Shown in pieces: positions 15,943-24,814 of a DNA stretch of 64,000 nt. Origin of the DNA: JAFGFY01 sp964520425 (GTDB lineage: Bacteria > Desulfobacterota > DSM-4660 > Desulfatiglandales > HGW-15); assembly GCA_964520425.1 (NCBI GenBank), contig CAZFMX010000007.1, forward strand, positions 6,580 through 70,579, given 5' to 3'. The translations under genes and the position numbers were made by a program. Positions within the stretch are counted from its first letter, which is position 1, and every line of letters starts with the position of its first letter. The notes beneath the pieces are model-generated. The model was not told the DNA's origin, did not search any database, and saw only the letters and a list, made by a program, of their open reading frames with translations.

Positions 15943-18432
15943 TTATTCCTTCTTGACCTTTCCTTTTTTCCCTTTCCCTTTTTTATTGTCTTCGCTCTTA
16001 TCCTCTTCCCCAAAATTCTTTAAACCCAAAGCCAACTCATTAAGCTTTTTATCGACCAAGTAGTTGATTGATCCTCTGGGGAAGATCCCGTCCGGTTTCA
16101 TTTCCCCGGCTCTTTTTCCTGTCAGGACCTCGATCCCCTGGTCAATGTTCTTTACGGCGTAGATCCGGAATTTCTTTTTCTTCACCGCACTGACCACATC
16201 TTTCCGGAGCATCAGGTCTTTGATATTACTTTTAGGGATCATCACCCCCTGCTTTCCCGTTAACCCGATATGTTTGCAGCAATCGTAAAAACCCTCTATT
16301 TTATAGTTGACTCCGCCAATGGCCTGGACCTCACCGTTTTGATTGATGGATCCGGTCACCGCAATGTCCTGTCTGATAGGCACTCCGGAGAGACTGGAAA
16401 GGAGAGCATAGATCTCTGTGGACGAGGCGCTGTCCCCATCCACACCCCCATAGGATTGTTCAAAGGCAATGCTGGCACTCATGGATATGGGCTTATCCTG
16501 GGCATATTTCTTTCTCAGATACCCTCCCAGAATCAGTACTCCTTTGTTATGGGTGCTGCCTGATAAATCGGCCTCTCTTTCAATGTTGATAATCCCAGCG
16601 CGCCCCATGGAGGTAGAGACGGTAATCCTGGAGGGCTTGCCAAACATATAATTTCCCAGACTATAGACGGCAAGACCATTGACCTGCCCCACCACGGCGC
16701 CATCCACATCGATCATCAGGGTGCCGCGGTCAATCATCTCCTGTATGTGCTCTTCCACCATGTTGGACCGTCCTATTCGAGCATCAATGGCCCTATCCAC
16801 GTGCTTTTCTTTGATAACGTGCTTACTATCTTGACCGGCCCAATAATCGGCTTCTCTAATGAGATCAGTGATCAGGGGAAAGCTTGTAGAGATCTTTTCT
16901 TGTCTCCCTGTCATTCTAACTGCTTCCTCTACCAGTGCAGCAACGGCTGTTTTGTCAAAAGGTCTCAATCCATCGTCATCCTTCTTCTTCTTGATAAACT
17001 CTGCAAACTTCTGAATGGACTCCTCTCTTTTATCCATGGATGTGTCAAAATCCGCTCGAACCTTAAAGATTTTTTCCACGTCTTCGTCAAAGTTCATTAG
17101 AAGCTGATAGATATAGGCATCGGCAATGACAGCAACCTTCACGTCCATATCAATGGGCTCCGGCTTCATGTTCGTGGTGGTGAAAAGGTAAAAGGGATCA
17201 TAGGTCTGGATTTCCATCTTCTTGGTCTTGAGAGCTCTTTTAAGGGCCTGCCATACACCCGGCTCGACAATGGCATCCAGAAGGTTCAAAACCAGAAATC
17301 CCCCCTTTGCTTGAACAAAAGACCCGGCCTTGATTTTGCTGAAATCGGTCCTCCACACACCACTTCGATCCGCTACCCTTTCTATGCTTCCGAAAAGGTT
17401 TCTATAGGTGGGGTAGGACTCAATGATTACCGGAGGACCTTTTTGATCCGAATTATCCACCAAGAGATTGACATAATAGGCTCCAAAAAGATCCCCCAGG
17501 GGGAGCGCAAAAGGCATGCCCAGTATGTTTTGTTGCCCCTGAGGTGCGAAGATCTGCAGATTGTCCGCCATATCATCCAGCATGTCTTTAAGATATTGGT
17601 TTACTTTTTCACTCTTGTATTTCTCCCTGGCCGGTTCCATCACATCCGTGCCCATCTTTATGAATAACAGGTGGTCCATCTCTTCTACGGTCTCCTGGAC
17701 CTCTTTCTGCAATTCTCTCAATTCAAGGAAAATCTGGTCTATCTCTTCTCTGAGCTTTGCCTGCTTTTCCTGTAACGCCTTAAACTCTTTCTTTGGAAAC
17801 CGACCCTTTTCCACCATGCTCTCAATCTCGTTTAAGTGAGTGGGATTTCCATCGATCAGGGGAACAACTTCAGGCCGTTTAATCTGTCCCACCTGGATAT
17901 CCACAAGGGCAAAGCCCTCTTCTCTGACCTTCTTGTCCAATCCTTTGAAGAAACTGGAACCTTTCTTCTCATATGCTTCGGTAATCTCTTTTTTTCGATT
18001 GAGATAATCCTGACTTTCGAAAAACCGCGGAACCTCCTTCTTCAGGGTATCCACGATATGGCGAACATCCTTCTTGAACTCTCTACCCACTCCGGCCTTG
18101 AATTTCAACAGAATCGGTTCCTCTGGGTTCTTGAAATTGTTCACATAGCAGAGGTCCTCCGGCACTTCACCGTTTTTACGAGACATTTCTTTGAGCAAAA
18201 GTCGAACCGTCGCCATTCTTCCCGAACCTGGATCCCCTGTGACAAAGACATTGTATCCCGGTTTGTTGATCCCCATACCAAAACGGAAGGCCTCCACACC
18301 TCTGCTTTGACCGATAATCTCCTTGAGAGGATCAAGATCTTCGGTGGTCTTGAACGGCAGCATGGCTGGATTCAGTCTCCATCTGAGTTTTTCAACAGGC
18401 ACTTCCCTGTCTGATTTCTTTCTAGGCATCAT
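15943..18432 (-). CDS. Lon-like ATP-dependent protease (AAA_32/Lon C family)
   Basis: 829 residues. The P-loop GDPGSGRMAT (66-75) has Arg in place of Lys, as is usual in this Lon-like subfamily. A long coiled coil (about 185-260) follows. The C-terminal S16 peptidase domain has the catalytic pair Ser668 (DGDSAS) and Lys711 (VNYKIEG). A Lys-rich tail ends the protein, an unusual extension. It degrades unfolded proteins in the cytoplasm. GAGGAG lies just upstream of the ATG. The Hsp20 gene is 40 bases ahead, so the chaperone and protease are made together. Confidence 0.9.
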   Translation of the reverse strand: MMPRKKSDREVPVEKLRWRLNPAMLPFKTTEDLDPLKEIIGQSRGVEAFRFGMGINKPGYNVFVTGDPGSGRMATVRLLLKEMSRKNGEVPEDLCYVNNFKNPEEPILLKFKAGVGREFKKDVRHIVDTLKKEVPRFFESQDYLNRKKEITEAYEKKGSSFFKGLDKKVREEGFALVDIQVGQIKRPEVVPLIDGNPTHLNEIESMVEKGRFPKKEFKALQEKQAKLREEIDQIFLELRELQKEVQETVEEMDHLLFIKMGTDVMEPAREKYKSEKVNQYLKDMLDDMADNLQIFAPQGQQNILGMPFALPLGDLFGAYYVNLLVDNSDQKGPPVIIESYPTYRNLFGSIERVADRSGVWRTDFSKIKAGSFVQAKGGFLVLNLLDAIVEPGVWQALKRALKTKKMEIQTYDPFYLFTTTNMKPEPIDMDVKVAVIADAYIYQLLMNFDEDVEKIFKVRADFDTSMDKREESIQKFAEFIKKKKDDDGLRPFDKTAVAALVEEAVRMTGRQEKISTSFPLITDLIREADYWAGQDSKHVIKEKHVDRAIDARIGRSNMVEEHIQEMIDRGTLMIDVDGAVVGQVNGLAVYSLGNYMFGKPSRITVSTSMGRAGIINIEREADLSGSTHNKGVLILGGYLRKKYAQDKPISMSASIAFEQSYGGVDGDSASSTEIYALLSSLSGVPIRQDIAVTGSINQNGEVQAIGGVNYKIEGFYDCCKHIGLTGKQGVMIPKSNIKDLMLRKDVVSAVKKKKFRIYAVKNIDQGIEVLTGKRAGEMKPDGIFPRGSINYLVDKKLNELALGLKNFGEEDKSEDNKKGKGKKGKVKKE

Positions 18433-18472
18433 TGATCTCCTCGTTCTTCATGGATCGCGAACTTGACCTTTC

Positions 18473-18919
18473 TCATACCACTTTGACCTTGATTTTCCTG
18501 GTCTTTTCAGGCTTGCACTTGGGCATCACAAGGCTGAGTATGCCTTTACTATAGGTGGCTTGTACCTCATTGATCTCCACACGACAGGGGAGCTGCAGGG
18601 TGCGAGAAAAGAGCCCAAACCGTTGTTGGGTTCTTCGATAACCCCCACGGTCTTCCATGTGTTCTCCTTTAGTCTTTGTGCTGATTCTTAAAGTGTCATG
18701 GGTAATGGAAATATCTAGATCTTTGGGGTCGATATCCACGATCTTTGCCCTGACGATAAGGGCGTCGTCGATATCAGAGAGGTCGACTTGAGGGATTCCG
18801 CGGAGAGCTGCTGAAACAAGTGGAATACCGAATTCACGGTAAACCCTGTTATAGAGGCGGTCCATGTCTTCTCTCAATTTGTTCATTTGCTTATCTTTCC
18901 ATATGATCAGACGCGGCAT
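18473..18919 (-). CDS. Hsp20/alpha-crystallin small heat-shock protein
   Basis: 148 residues. The alpha-crystallin domain spans about 45-140: RAKIVDIDPKDLDISITHDTLRI, GGYRRTQQRFGLFSRTLQLP and the closing ATYSKGILSLVMPK. The C-terminal anchor motif IxI/V appears as IKVKVV. It holds unfolded proteins for refolding or degradation. An AGGAGG Shine-Dalgarno is seven bases upstream. It is first in a four-gene operon with the Lon-like protease. No sigma32-type promoter was identified upstream. Confidence 0.92.
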   Translation of the reverse strand: MPRLIIWKDKQMNKLREDMDRLYNRVYREFGIPLVSAALRGIPQVDLSDIDDALIVRAKIVDIDPKDLDISITHDTLRISTKTKGEHMEDRGGYRRTQQRFGLFSRTLQLPCRVEINEVQATYSKGILSLVMPKCKPEKTRKIKVKVV

Positions 18920-19124
18920 GATGAAACCTCCTGTCTGTGTGTCAAGGTCTTGATGTATTGGACGCTACTGCACGCAGATTTGCATTTTAAGAACTCTCTT
19001 CCCAGGATGCAAGGTATTTCAGGTAGGAACCCATATCCTGTATTCCTCGCAATTAACCCACAACATCTTGAAGCTCATCTTCCCTATCCTATTAAATATA
19101 TAAATGTTTTTTGTTATTTTAGCC

Positions 19125-19154
19125 TTGACAAAAAGGGGCTGAAAACTGTAAAGT
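19125..19154 (+). promoter_or_regulatory. Promoter of the dcw cluster
   Basis: TTGACA (19125-19130), an 18-base spacer and TAAAGT (19149-19154). Transcription would start near 19161. The -10 and start point lie within the first MraZ boxes, so MraZ binding would block RNA polymerase. Confidence 0.65.
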
Positions 19155-19189
19155 GGCATAAAGTGTAAAAAAGTGACATGAAGTGCCAT
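19150..19189 (+). promoter_or_regulatory. Four tandem MraZ boxes
   Basis: Four ten-base direct repeats without gaps: AAAGTGGCAT, AAAGTGTAAA, AAAGTGACAT, GAAGTGCCAT. The AAAGTG core every ten bases matches the operator bound by ring-shaped MraZ oligomers (AAAGTG in mycoplasma, GTGGG every ten bases in E. coli). They end 13 bases before the mraZ start and overlap the predicted -10, pointing to autorepression of the whole cluster. Confidence 0.88.
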
Positions 19190-19202
19190 ATCTGTGAGAT
19201 CT

Positions 19203-19640
19203 ATGTTTAGAGGACGTTCAAAGCACAACCTGGATGAAAAGGGTCGATTAGCCATTCCGGCTCGGTTCAAAGAGGTCCTAGAGAAGAAAGAAGATAATTG
19301 TCTGGTATTGACGAATCAGCACAATTGTCTGTGGGCCTTTGCACGCGATGAGTGGAAAGTGATTGAAGAGCGTGCAGCCGAATTGTCCCTGTTCGATAGC
19401 GCTATTAATGCGTATCGCCGCTACTTCATCTCCGGCGCACACGAGTGTCCAATAAAGCAGGGGCGAATTACCATACCCCCAGATCTGAGAGAAATAGGGG
19501 GACTCCGAAAAGAGGTGGTATTGGTCGGAGAGTTAAAGCTCTTTGAAATTTGGGATAAAGAAGAATGGGAAAAGGAATTCCAGAGGACCATGGCAAAATT
19601 CCCTGAAGTAAGCCAGTCCCTTTCAGAACTGGGTATCTAG
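19203..19640 (+). CDS. mraZ: Transcriptional regulator MraZ
   Basis: 145 residues from the ATG at 19203, which gives the usual MFRGRSKHNLDEKGRL start; a GTG nine bases earlier is less likely. Two SpoVT/AbrB-type halves are visible, each with the D-x-K-G-R / K-Q-G-R-I signature (LDEKGRLAIPARF and IKQGRITIPPDL). MraZ binds the tandem repeats in its own promoter and represses the dcw operon. It is the first gene of the cluster, 14 bases ahead of rsmH. Confidence 0.95.
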   Translation: MFRGRSKHNLDEKGRLAIPARFKEVLEKKEDNCLVLTNQHNCLWAFARDEWKVIEERAAELSLFDSAINAYRRYFISGAHECPIKQGRITIPPDLREIGGLRKEVVLVGELKLFEIWDKEEWEKEFQRTMAKFPEVSQSLSELGI

Positions 19641-19654
19641 AGGGGAGAGTAAGG

Positions 19655-20590
19655 TTGGAATATACCCACCAACCGGTTCTTCTTGAAGAGATCACTGATC
19701 TCTTGGTCGGAAAGCTCGATGGCATTTATGTGGATGGAACGGTAGGAAACGGGGGTCACAGTCAGGCCATAGGAGAGAAGATCACCTCAGAAGGCAGACT
19801 CATCTGTCTGGACATGGATTCAGAGGCTGTCAGAATTTCCAAAGAAAGGCTATCTTCCTTGAGCAAAAAACCCAGCCTATTCAAGTCGAATTATGTGGAA
19901 CTTGCTGAGATCCTGAAAAGGCTGGGCATCGAAAAGGTTGATGGGGTTCTTTTAGACCTCGGCCTTTCATCTCATCAACTGGAGCACTCTGGAAAGGGAT
20001 TTAGCTTCAGCAGGGATGAGCCGCTTGATATGAGAATGGATCCTAATAATGAACTCACTGCTCATGAAGTAATCAACACATTTTCCTCAGATAATCTTGT
20101 GCGAATCTTGTGGGAATATAGTGAAGAAAAGTGGGCAAAAAGGATCGCCAAAACTATTGAAGAAGAGCGCAAAAGGAAGCCCATCAATTCTTCCCTCGAG
20201 CTGGCGAATCTGGTCAAAAAAGCGATTCCTATTTCTCATCACCCTAAAGCGAAGCATCCGGCGACACAAACATTTCAGGCCCTGAGAATCGTCGTTAACA
20301 AAGAGCTTGAAAACCTAAGGATATTCCTTGACATGGCGCCGTTCCTCATGAACAAGGGCGGGCGAATTGCTATTCTCTCCTATCACTCTCTTGAAGACCG
20401 AATGGTCAAACAGACCATGTTTGACTGGGAAAGACAATGCACGTGTCCCCCCGATCTCCCAAAATGCGTATGTGGAAAAGTCTCTCTTTTTAAGAGACTG
20501 AATAAGAGGGGAATAAGACCGAAGGCTCAGGAAATTCAGACGAATCCAAGGGCCCGGAGTGCCACTCTCAGGGGTGCAGAAAGGGTTTAA
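19655..20590 (+). CDS. rsmH: 16S rRNA (cytosine1402-N4)-methyltransferase RsmH
   Basis: 311 residues with a TTG start, preceded by GGGGAGAGTAAGG. YTHQPVLLEEITDLL is the family's typical opening, and YVDGTVGNGGHS is the SAM-binding loop. LLDLGLSSHQLE and GFSFSRDEPLDMRMD are also diagnostic. It methylates C1402 of 16S rRNA in the ribosomal P site. The TTG start may keep expression below that of its neighbours. ftsL follows after one base. Confidence 0.96.
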   Translation: MEYTHQPVLLEEITDLLVGKLDGIYVDGTVGNGGHSQAIGEKITSEGRLICLDMDSEAVRISKERLSSLSKKPSLFKSNYVELAEILKRLGIEKVDGVLLDLGLSSHQLEHSGKGFSFSRDEPLDMRMDPNNELTAHEVINTFSSDNLVRILWEYSEEKWAKRIAKTIEEERKRKPINSSLELANLVKKAIPISHHPKAKHPATQTFQALRIVVNKELENLRIFLDMAPFLMNKGGRIAILSYHSLEDRMVKQTMFDWERQCTCPPDLPKCVCGKVSLFKRLNKRGIRPKAQEIQTNPRARSATLRGAERV

Positions 20591-20591
20591 G

Positions 20592-20957
20592 ATGGTAAGG
20601 CGAATGAAGCATTCGGAGTTTGAAAAGAAGCGGAATACCAAAACCGGTATTCGAATCAATAACGCGAAGAGCAAGAGAAAGCGTCTTAGTGTGTCCCATC
20701 GCCAACTCCTTCTCATTACACTCATACTTCTGCTGCTGGTCGGCAGCAGTATCAGCTACGTCTGGTCCAGTTTTGAAGGGACTCAAATAGGATATAGCTT
20801 AAGCCAATTGCAGCAGAGAGAATTGGAACTCAAGGAGCTCAACAAGAAGTTGAAGCTTGAGTTGAGCACACTCAAATCCGCCCAGAACCTGGAAAGGAGA
20901 GCACGCCACTTGGGCCTTAGACAGCCTTTGCCGGAGCAGATCGTTATTTTGCCATGA
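20592..20957 (+). CDS. ftsL: Cell division protein FtsL-like
   Basis: 121 residues. A basic N-terminal tail of about 40 residues, one membrane helix (LLLITLILLLLVGSSISYVW) and a periplasmic coiled coil (LSQLQQRELELKELNKKLKL). The layout and position between rsmH and ftsI identify FtsL, which with FtsB and FtsQ activates septal wall synthesis. Sequence conservation in this family is low, so the call leans on topology and context. The stop overlaps the ftsI start as ATGA. Confidence 0.85.
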   Translation: MVRRMKHSEFEKKRNTKTGIRINNAKSKRKRLSVSHRQLLLITLILLLLVGSSISYVWSSFEGTQIGYSLSQLQQRELELKELNKKLKLELSTLKSAQNLERRARHLGLRQPLPEQIVILP

Positions 20958-22909
20958 ACGTTAAGGAAAAAAGAGGGATTCGATTCCGCGTTTATCTCGT
21001 TGCCCTTTTCTTTCTTTTTGGTCTGGGAACCATTCTGGCAAGAGCCTACCAGCTTCAAGTACTCAAGAAAGACGAGTATGCCACTCTGGCCCGTGAAGAC
21101 TATAAGGGAACCGTCAAACTCCTTCCCAAACGGGGTACGATCTACGATCGGCAAGGACGTGAGTTGGCCGTCAGTATTGAAGTTGAATCCGTATACGCCC
21201 ACCCCAATCAGGTGGAGAAAAAACTCGATGCGGCCAAATGGCTCTCCCAGGCCCTGGAGCTCAATCAGAAGGAAATCCTAAGCAAGCTCCAGAGCAACCG
21301 TTCTTTCGTATGGATCAAGAGAAAAATATCCCCTGATGAGGTCGAGCGCATCAAGGCATTAGGCCTTGAAGGAGTGGGATTTATTACTGAGGCTAGGCGT
21401 TATTATCCGGACAAGGAAATAGGGGCCCATTTGATAGGCTTCGCCGGGGCCGACAATCAGGGACTCGAAGGCCTGGAAAAGAAATACGACTCGATCCTCA
21501 AGGGGCCCCAACATACGCTTGTACAGGAGCGGGACGCTCTTGGCCGCCCCTTCTACATTAGTCAGGCCACCTCTTCAGAGGCTGATATGAAAAATCTCGT
21601 CCTGACTATTGATAGGGATATCCAGTACAGGGCGCAACAGGCCCTTAAAGCAGCGGTTGAAAAGAACAAAGCAAAAAGAGGCCATTGCATCATATTGGAT
21701 CCTGAGACGGGAGAAATCCTGGCTATGGCCATTTTCCCCTTTTTCAACCCCAATGTATTTGGGGAATACAAGCCCCAGCAATGGAGAAATCTTGCCATTA
21801 CAGACTGTTATGAGCCGGGATCTACTTTGAAAGCTTTTCTTGCGGCGGCTGCTCTTAATGAGGAATGTATATCCTCTCAGGATATCTTCTACTGCGAGCA
21901 GGGCAAATTTGAACTGGGAAATGAAACCATTGATGATACCAAGAAGCATGGATGGTTAACGTTCTCCGACATTATCGTTCTTTCTAGCAACATCGGTGCC
22001 GTCAAAATCGGGCAAACGCTTGGTTACGAAAAATACTGCGCCTACCTGAAGGACTTCGGGTTCGGTAGCAAGACGGGAATCGATTTAATTGGGGAGCGAA
22101 GCGGGTTTGTCAGGCCCATAGAAAAGACCACGGAAATCGACCAAGCCACAGTCTGTTATGGTCAGGGGATGGATGCGAGCTCTCTTCAGATCGCTGTGGC
22201 CATGGCTGCCATCGCCAATGGAGGAACACTCATGCGTCCCTATGTGGTCAAGGCCATCGTGGATCAATCCGGTCGGAATGTTGAAGAAACGAAACCTAGA
22301 GTAGTCAGGAGAGTTGTTTCGCCTCAAACATCCAAGAAGGTAACGCAGATCCTTAAGAAGGTCGTAACCGAAGAGGGTACCGGATCGCTTGCAGCCATCT
22401 ATGGATATGAGGCTGCGGGAAAGACAGGGACGGCTGAAAAGGTGGATCCTAAAACAAAGGCCTACTCCACTGAAAACTTTGTTTCCAGTTTCGTCGGTTT
22501 TGTGCCGACTGATAAACCTGAATTAGTGATTCTCGTGATGGTGGATGAACCCAAGCCCGTCCACTATGGGGGATTAGTGGCCGCTCCGACTTTTCAGGAG
22601 GTGGGCGCCTGGACACTTCATCACCTTCGGATCCCGCCTCAAATCAGGCTTGTTGACAAAAAAAGGTCGCCAGAATCATGGAAAAGGACTTCAGATACGG
22701 AGCCTTTCTCAAAGGAGAGGTTAGAGCATTCCGGACTGCTCCCCGATTTTACAGGGCAGAGTATGCGAGAGGTTCTAAAGGAAGGAAGAGCCCTGGGCCT
22801 GAGCGTGGTTCTGGAAGGCACGGGATTGGCAGTGGAACAGACGCCTCGGCCAGGGTCTTCTCTTGAGAAGACAAAAATCGTGAAAGTGACATTTAGTCCT
22901 CCGGTCTAA
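20954..22909 (+). CDS. ftsI: Septal transpeptidase FtsI (PBP3) with PASTA domain
   Basis: 651 residues. One membrane anchor (about 11-32), a PBP dimerisation domain, then the transpeptidase with Ser290-Thr-Leu-Lys293 as SxxK, Ser344-Ser-Asn as SxN and Lys490-Thr-Gly as KTG. The last 65 residues form a PASTA domain (LPDFTGQSMREVLKEGRALG ... PGSSLEKTKIVKV), which E. coli FtsI lacks but Gram-positive PBPs and many deltaproteobacteria have. It cross-links septal peptidoglycan in the periplasm with FtsW. The SxxK motif reads STLK rather than the common STFK. Confidence 0.95.
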   Translation: MNVKEKRGIRFRVYLVALFFLFGLGTILARAYQLQVLKKDEYATLAREDYKGTVKLLPKRGTIYDRQGRELAVSIEVESVYAHPNQVEKKLDAAKWLSQALELNQKEILSKLQSNRSFVWIKRKISPDEVERIKALGLEGVGFITEARRYYPDKEIGAHLIGFAGADNQGLEGLEKKYDSILKGPQHTLVQERDALGRPFYISQATSSEADMKNLVLTIDRDIQYRAQQALKAAVEKNKAKRGHCIILDPETGEILAMAIFPFFNPNVFGEYKPQQWRNLAITDCYEPGSTLKAFLAAAALNEECISSQDIFYCEQGKFELGNETIDDTKKHGWLTFSDIIVLSSNIGAVKIGQTLGYEKYCAYLKDFGFGSKTGIDLIGERSGFVRPIEKTTEIDQATVCYGQGMDASSLQIAVAMAAIANGGTLMRPYVVKAIVDQSGRNVEETKPRVVRRVVSPQTSKKVTQILKKVVTEEGTGSLAAIYGYEAAGKTGTAEKVDPKTKAYSTENFVSSFVGFVPTDKPELVILVMVDEPKPVHYGGLVAAPTFQEVGAWTLHHLRIPPQIRLVDKKRSPESWKRTSDTEPFSKERLEHSGLLPDFTGQSMREVLKEGRALGLSVVLEGTGLAVEQTPRPGSSLEKTKIVKVTFSPPV

Positions 22910-22983
22910 AGGAATTCTTGGTTTTCCCTAGCTTTACAATAATGGAGAATCAGGAGAAAGAAAACGATTGATTCAGTATGGAG

Positions 22984-23214
22984 CGAGACCTTTGAAAAAT
23001 GTTCAATTTTGTTCAAGATCAAGGAAGGGGAGAATTACAACCGTCCCGATTTTCATCGGGAAAGCCAGGAATACCTTTAAGTATTTAGAGGATTAGAATT
23101 TGAGCCAGACGCCGTTTATCTCGTCATAGCCTGGGTACCCGTCCTCCGTAGCAAGTACTACGGAGGGTGGAACGGCGGAAGATTGGGCATAAGGGGGCTT
23201 TTTCAAAGGTCTCG
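22984..23214. mobile_element. Inverted-repeat element A2 inside the dcw cluster
   Basis: 231 bases with perfect 16-base terminal inverted repeats: CGAGACCTTTGAAAAA at the left and its complement at 23199-23214. The interior holds CCCGATTTTCATCGGGA and CCTCCGTAGcaagtaCTACGGAGG hairpins. It resembles the element at 2740-2951 and has no coding capacity. It ends seven bases before the murE ATG, so it has taken the place of murE's normal upstream sequence. Confidence 0.85.
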
Positions 23215-23221
23215 AAGTAAG

Positions 23222-24727
23222 ATGAAACTAGGCCATCTGCTAGAAGGTTTAAGAGAATACAATCTTGTTGGTGATCCCGAGAGGGAGATTGATGGGATCG
23301 TCTATGATTCGCGCCAAGTCAAGCCTGGATATCTGTTTGTTGCCATCAAAGGTTTTACAGTTGATGGCCACGATTATTTCAGTGAGGCCATTCAAAACGG
23401 CGCGACAGTACTGGTGGGTGAGACATTTAAAGGACTCTCAGGAGATTTTACAAGGATTTGTGTCCCTGATTCCAGAGACGCCTTATGGAAACTGGCCTGT
23501 CAATTCTATAACCGCCCTTTTGAGGGGATGAACTTGATTGGGGTCACGGGCACCAACGGTAAGACCAGCACCTGTTATATCCTTGAATCCATACTTTCTG
23601 CCGCGGGTGCTACACCAGGGATAATTGGGACGATCAATTACCATTTCTCGGGGAAAAGCTATGAAACGCCGGGAACAACACCTGAATCCCTGGATCTCAT
23701 GAGTTATCTGCACCAGATGGCGGATGAAGGTATTTCGGATGTCATTATGGAGGTCTCTTCCCACGCCCTTGATCAGAAGAGGATAGGAGACTGCCCTTTT
23801 CGAGTGGCTATATTTACGAATCTTTCACGGGACCACTTGGACTATCACGAAACCATGGAAGAGTATTTCGAGGCCAAGAGCCTCCTGTTTACTGAACTCA
23901 AAAAGCATGCAGGGGATTATGATCCCGTCGCCATCATCAACACGGATGATCCTAAAGGACTCGAATTGATCTCTCTGACCGATGCTCGTGCTATGACCTA
24001 CGGCCTCGGTCACGACTGTCAGGTAAGGGCAGATTCTGTTTTCATCGACAAGAAGGGCTTAAGGGCAAGATTGATCACGCCAATGGGAGAAAGGTCTTTT
24101 CAGGCCCCTCTCATCGGAGAGGTCAATATCTACAATATTCTAGCCTCTTCAGCAGCAGCCCTATCTCTCGGTGTTGATTTGGGCACGGTAGTGAAGGGGA
24201 TAGAAAGACTGCGAGTGGTCCCGGGACGATTGGAGTTGGTGGAAAATAACCGTGGGTTAACCCTAATGATAGACTATGCACACACCCCGGATGCTCTCCT
24301 TAAGACACTGAAGACTGTCAGACCCCTTGTTCAGGGGAGGGTACTTACGGTCTTTGGTTGTGGTGGGGATCGTGACAAGGGGAAAAGATATGAGATGGGA
24401 CGAATCGCCGGCGAAAACAGTGACATGGTCTTTATCACATCAGACAACCCTCGAAGCGAAGACCCTTTATCTATTATCGCGCAGATCAAAGAAGGGATTA
24501 TGAAATCAGGACTAACTCGTTTAGATGTTTCTAGTCAAGAGTTGGTCACAGGACCGGGGTATATTGTTGAAGCGGATCGCCGTGAGGCCATCAGGAAGGC
24601 TGTTTCAATGGCGGGCGAAGAGGACTTGGTTCTCATTGCCGGCAAGGGTCACGAAGACTACCAGATAATAGGTAATCAGCGAATAGCCTTTGATGATCGA
24701 AAGGAAGCCGCCTTGGCCGCGGCCTAA
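23222..24727 (+). CDS. murE: UDP-MurNAc-tripeptide synthetase MurE (meso-DAP type)
   Basis: 501 residues from the ATG at 23222; the frame extends upstream into the element, but MKLGHLLEGL is the natural start. GTNGKTSTCYIL is the ATP-binding loop. DNPRSEDP is the signature of enzymes adding meso-diaminopimelate, so the wall is probably of the Gram-negative DAP type. YAHTPDALLKTL and GKGHEDYQI are also typical. It acts in the cytoplasm after MurD. No good Shine-Dalgarno is visible because the inverted-repeat element ends seven bases upstream; expression may depend on the element. Confidence 0.96.
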   Translation: MKLGHLLEGLREYNLVGDPEREIDGIVYDSRQVKPGYLFVAIKGFTVDGHDYFSEAIQNGATVLVGETFKGLSGDFTRICVPDSRDALWKLACQFYNRPFEGMNLIGVTGTNGKTSTCYILESILSAAGATPGIIGTINYHFSGKSYETPGTTPESLDLMSYLHQMADEGISDVIMEVSSHALDQKRIGDCPFRVAIFTNLSRDHLDYHETMEEYFEAKSLLFTELKKHAGDYDPVAIINTDDPKGLELISLTDARAMTYGLGHDCQVRADSVFIDKKGLRARLITPMGERSFQAPLIGEVNIYNILASSAAALSLGVDLGTVVKGIERLRVVPGRLELVENNRGLTLMIDYAHTPDALLKTLKTVRPLVQGRVLTVFGCGGDRDKGKRYEMGRIAGENSDMVFITSDNPRSEDPLSIIAQIKEGIMKSGLTRLDVSSQELVTGPGYIVEADRREAIRKAVSMAGEEDLVLIAGKGHEDYQIIGNQRIAFDDRKEAALAAA

Positions 24728-24814
24728 ACGGTGGGAGTGACCGTTTGACGCCATCTATTCAAATGTTAGGGGACGATAGTCTTCATCTATGGCAAGACTC
24801 ACTTATGGAAACAC

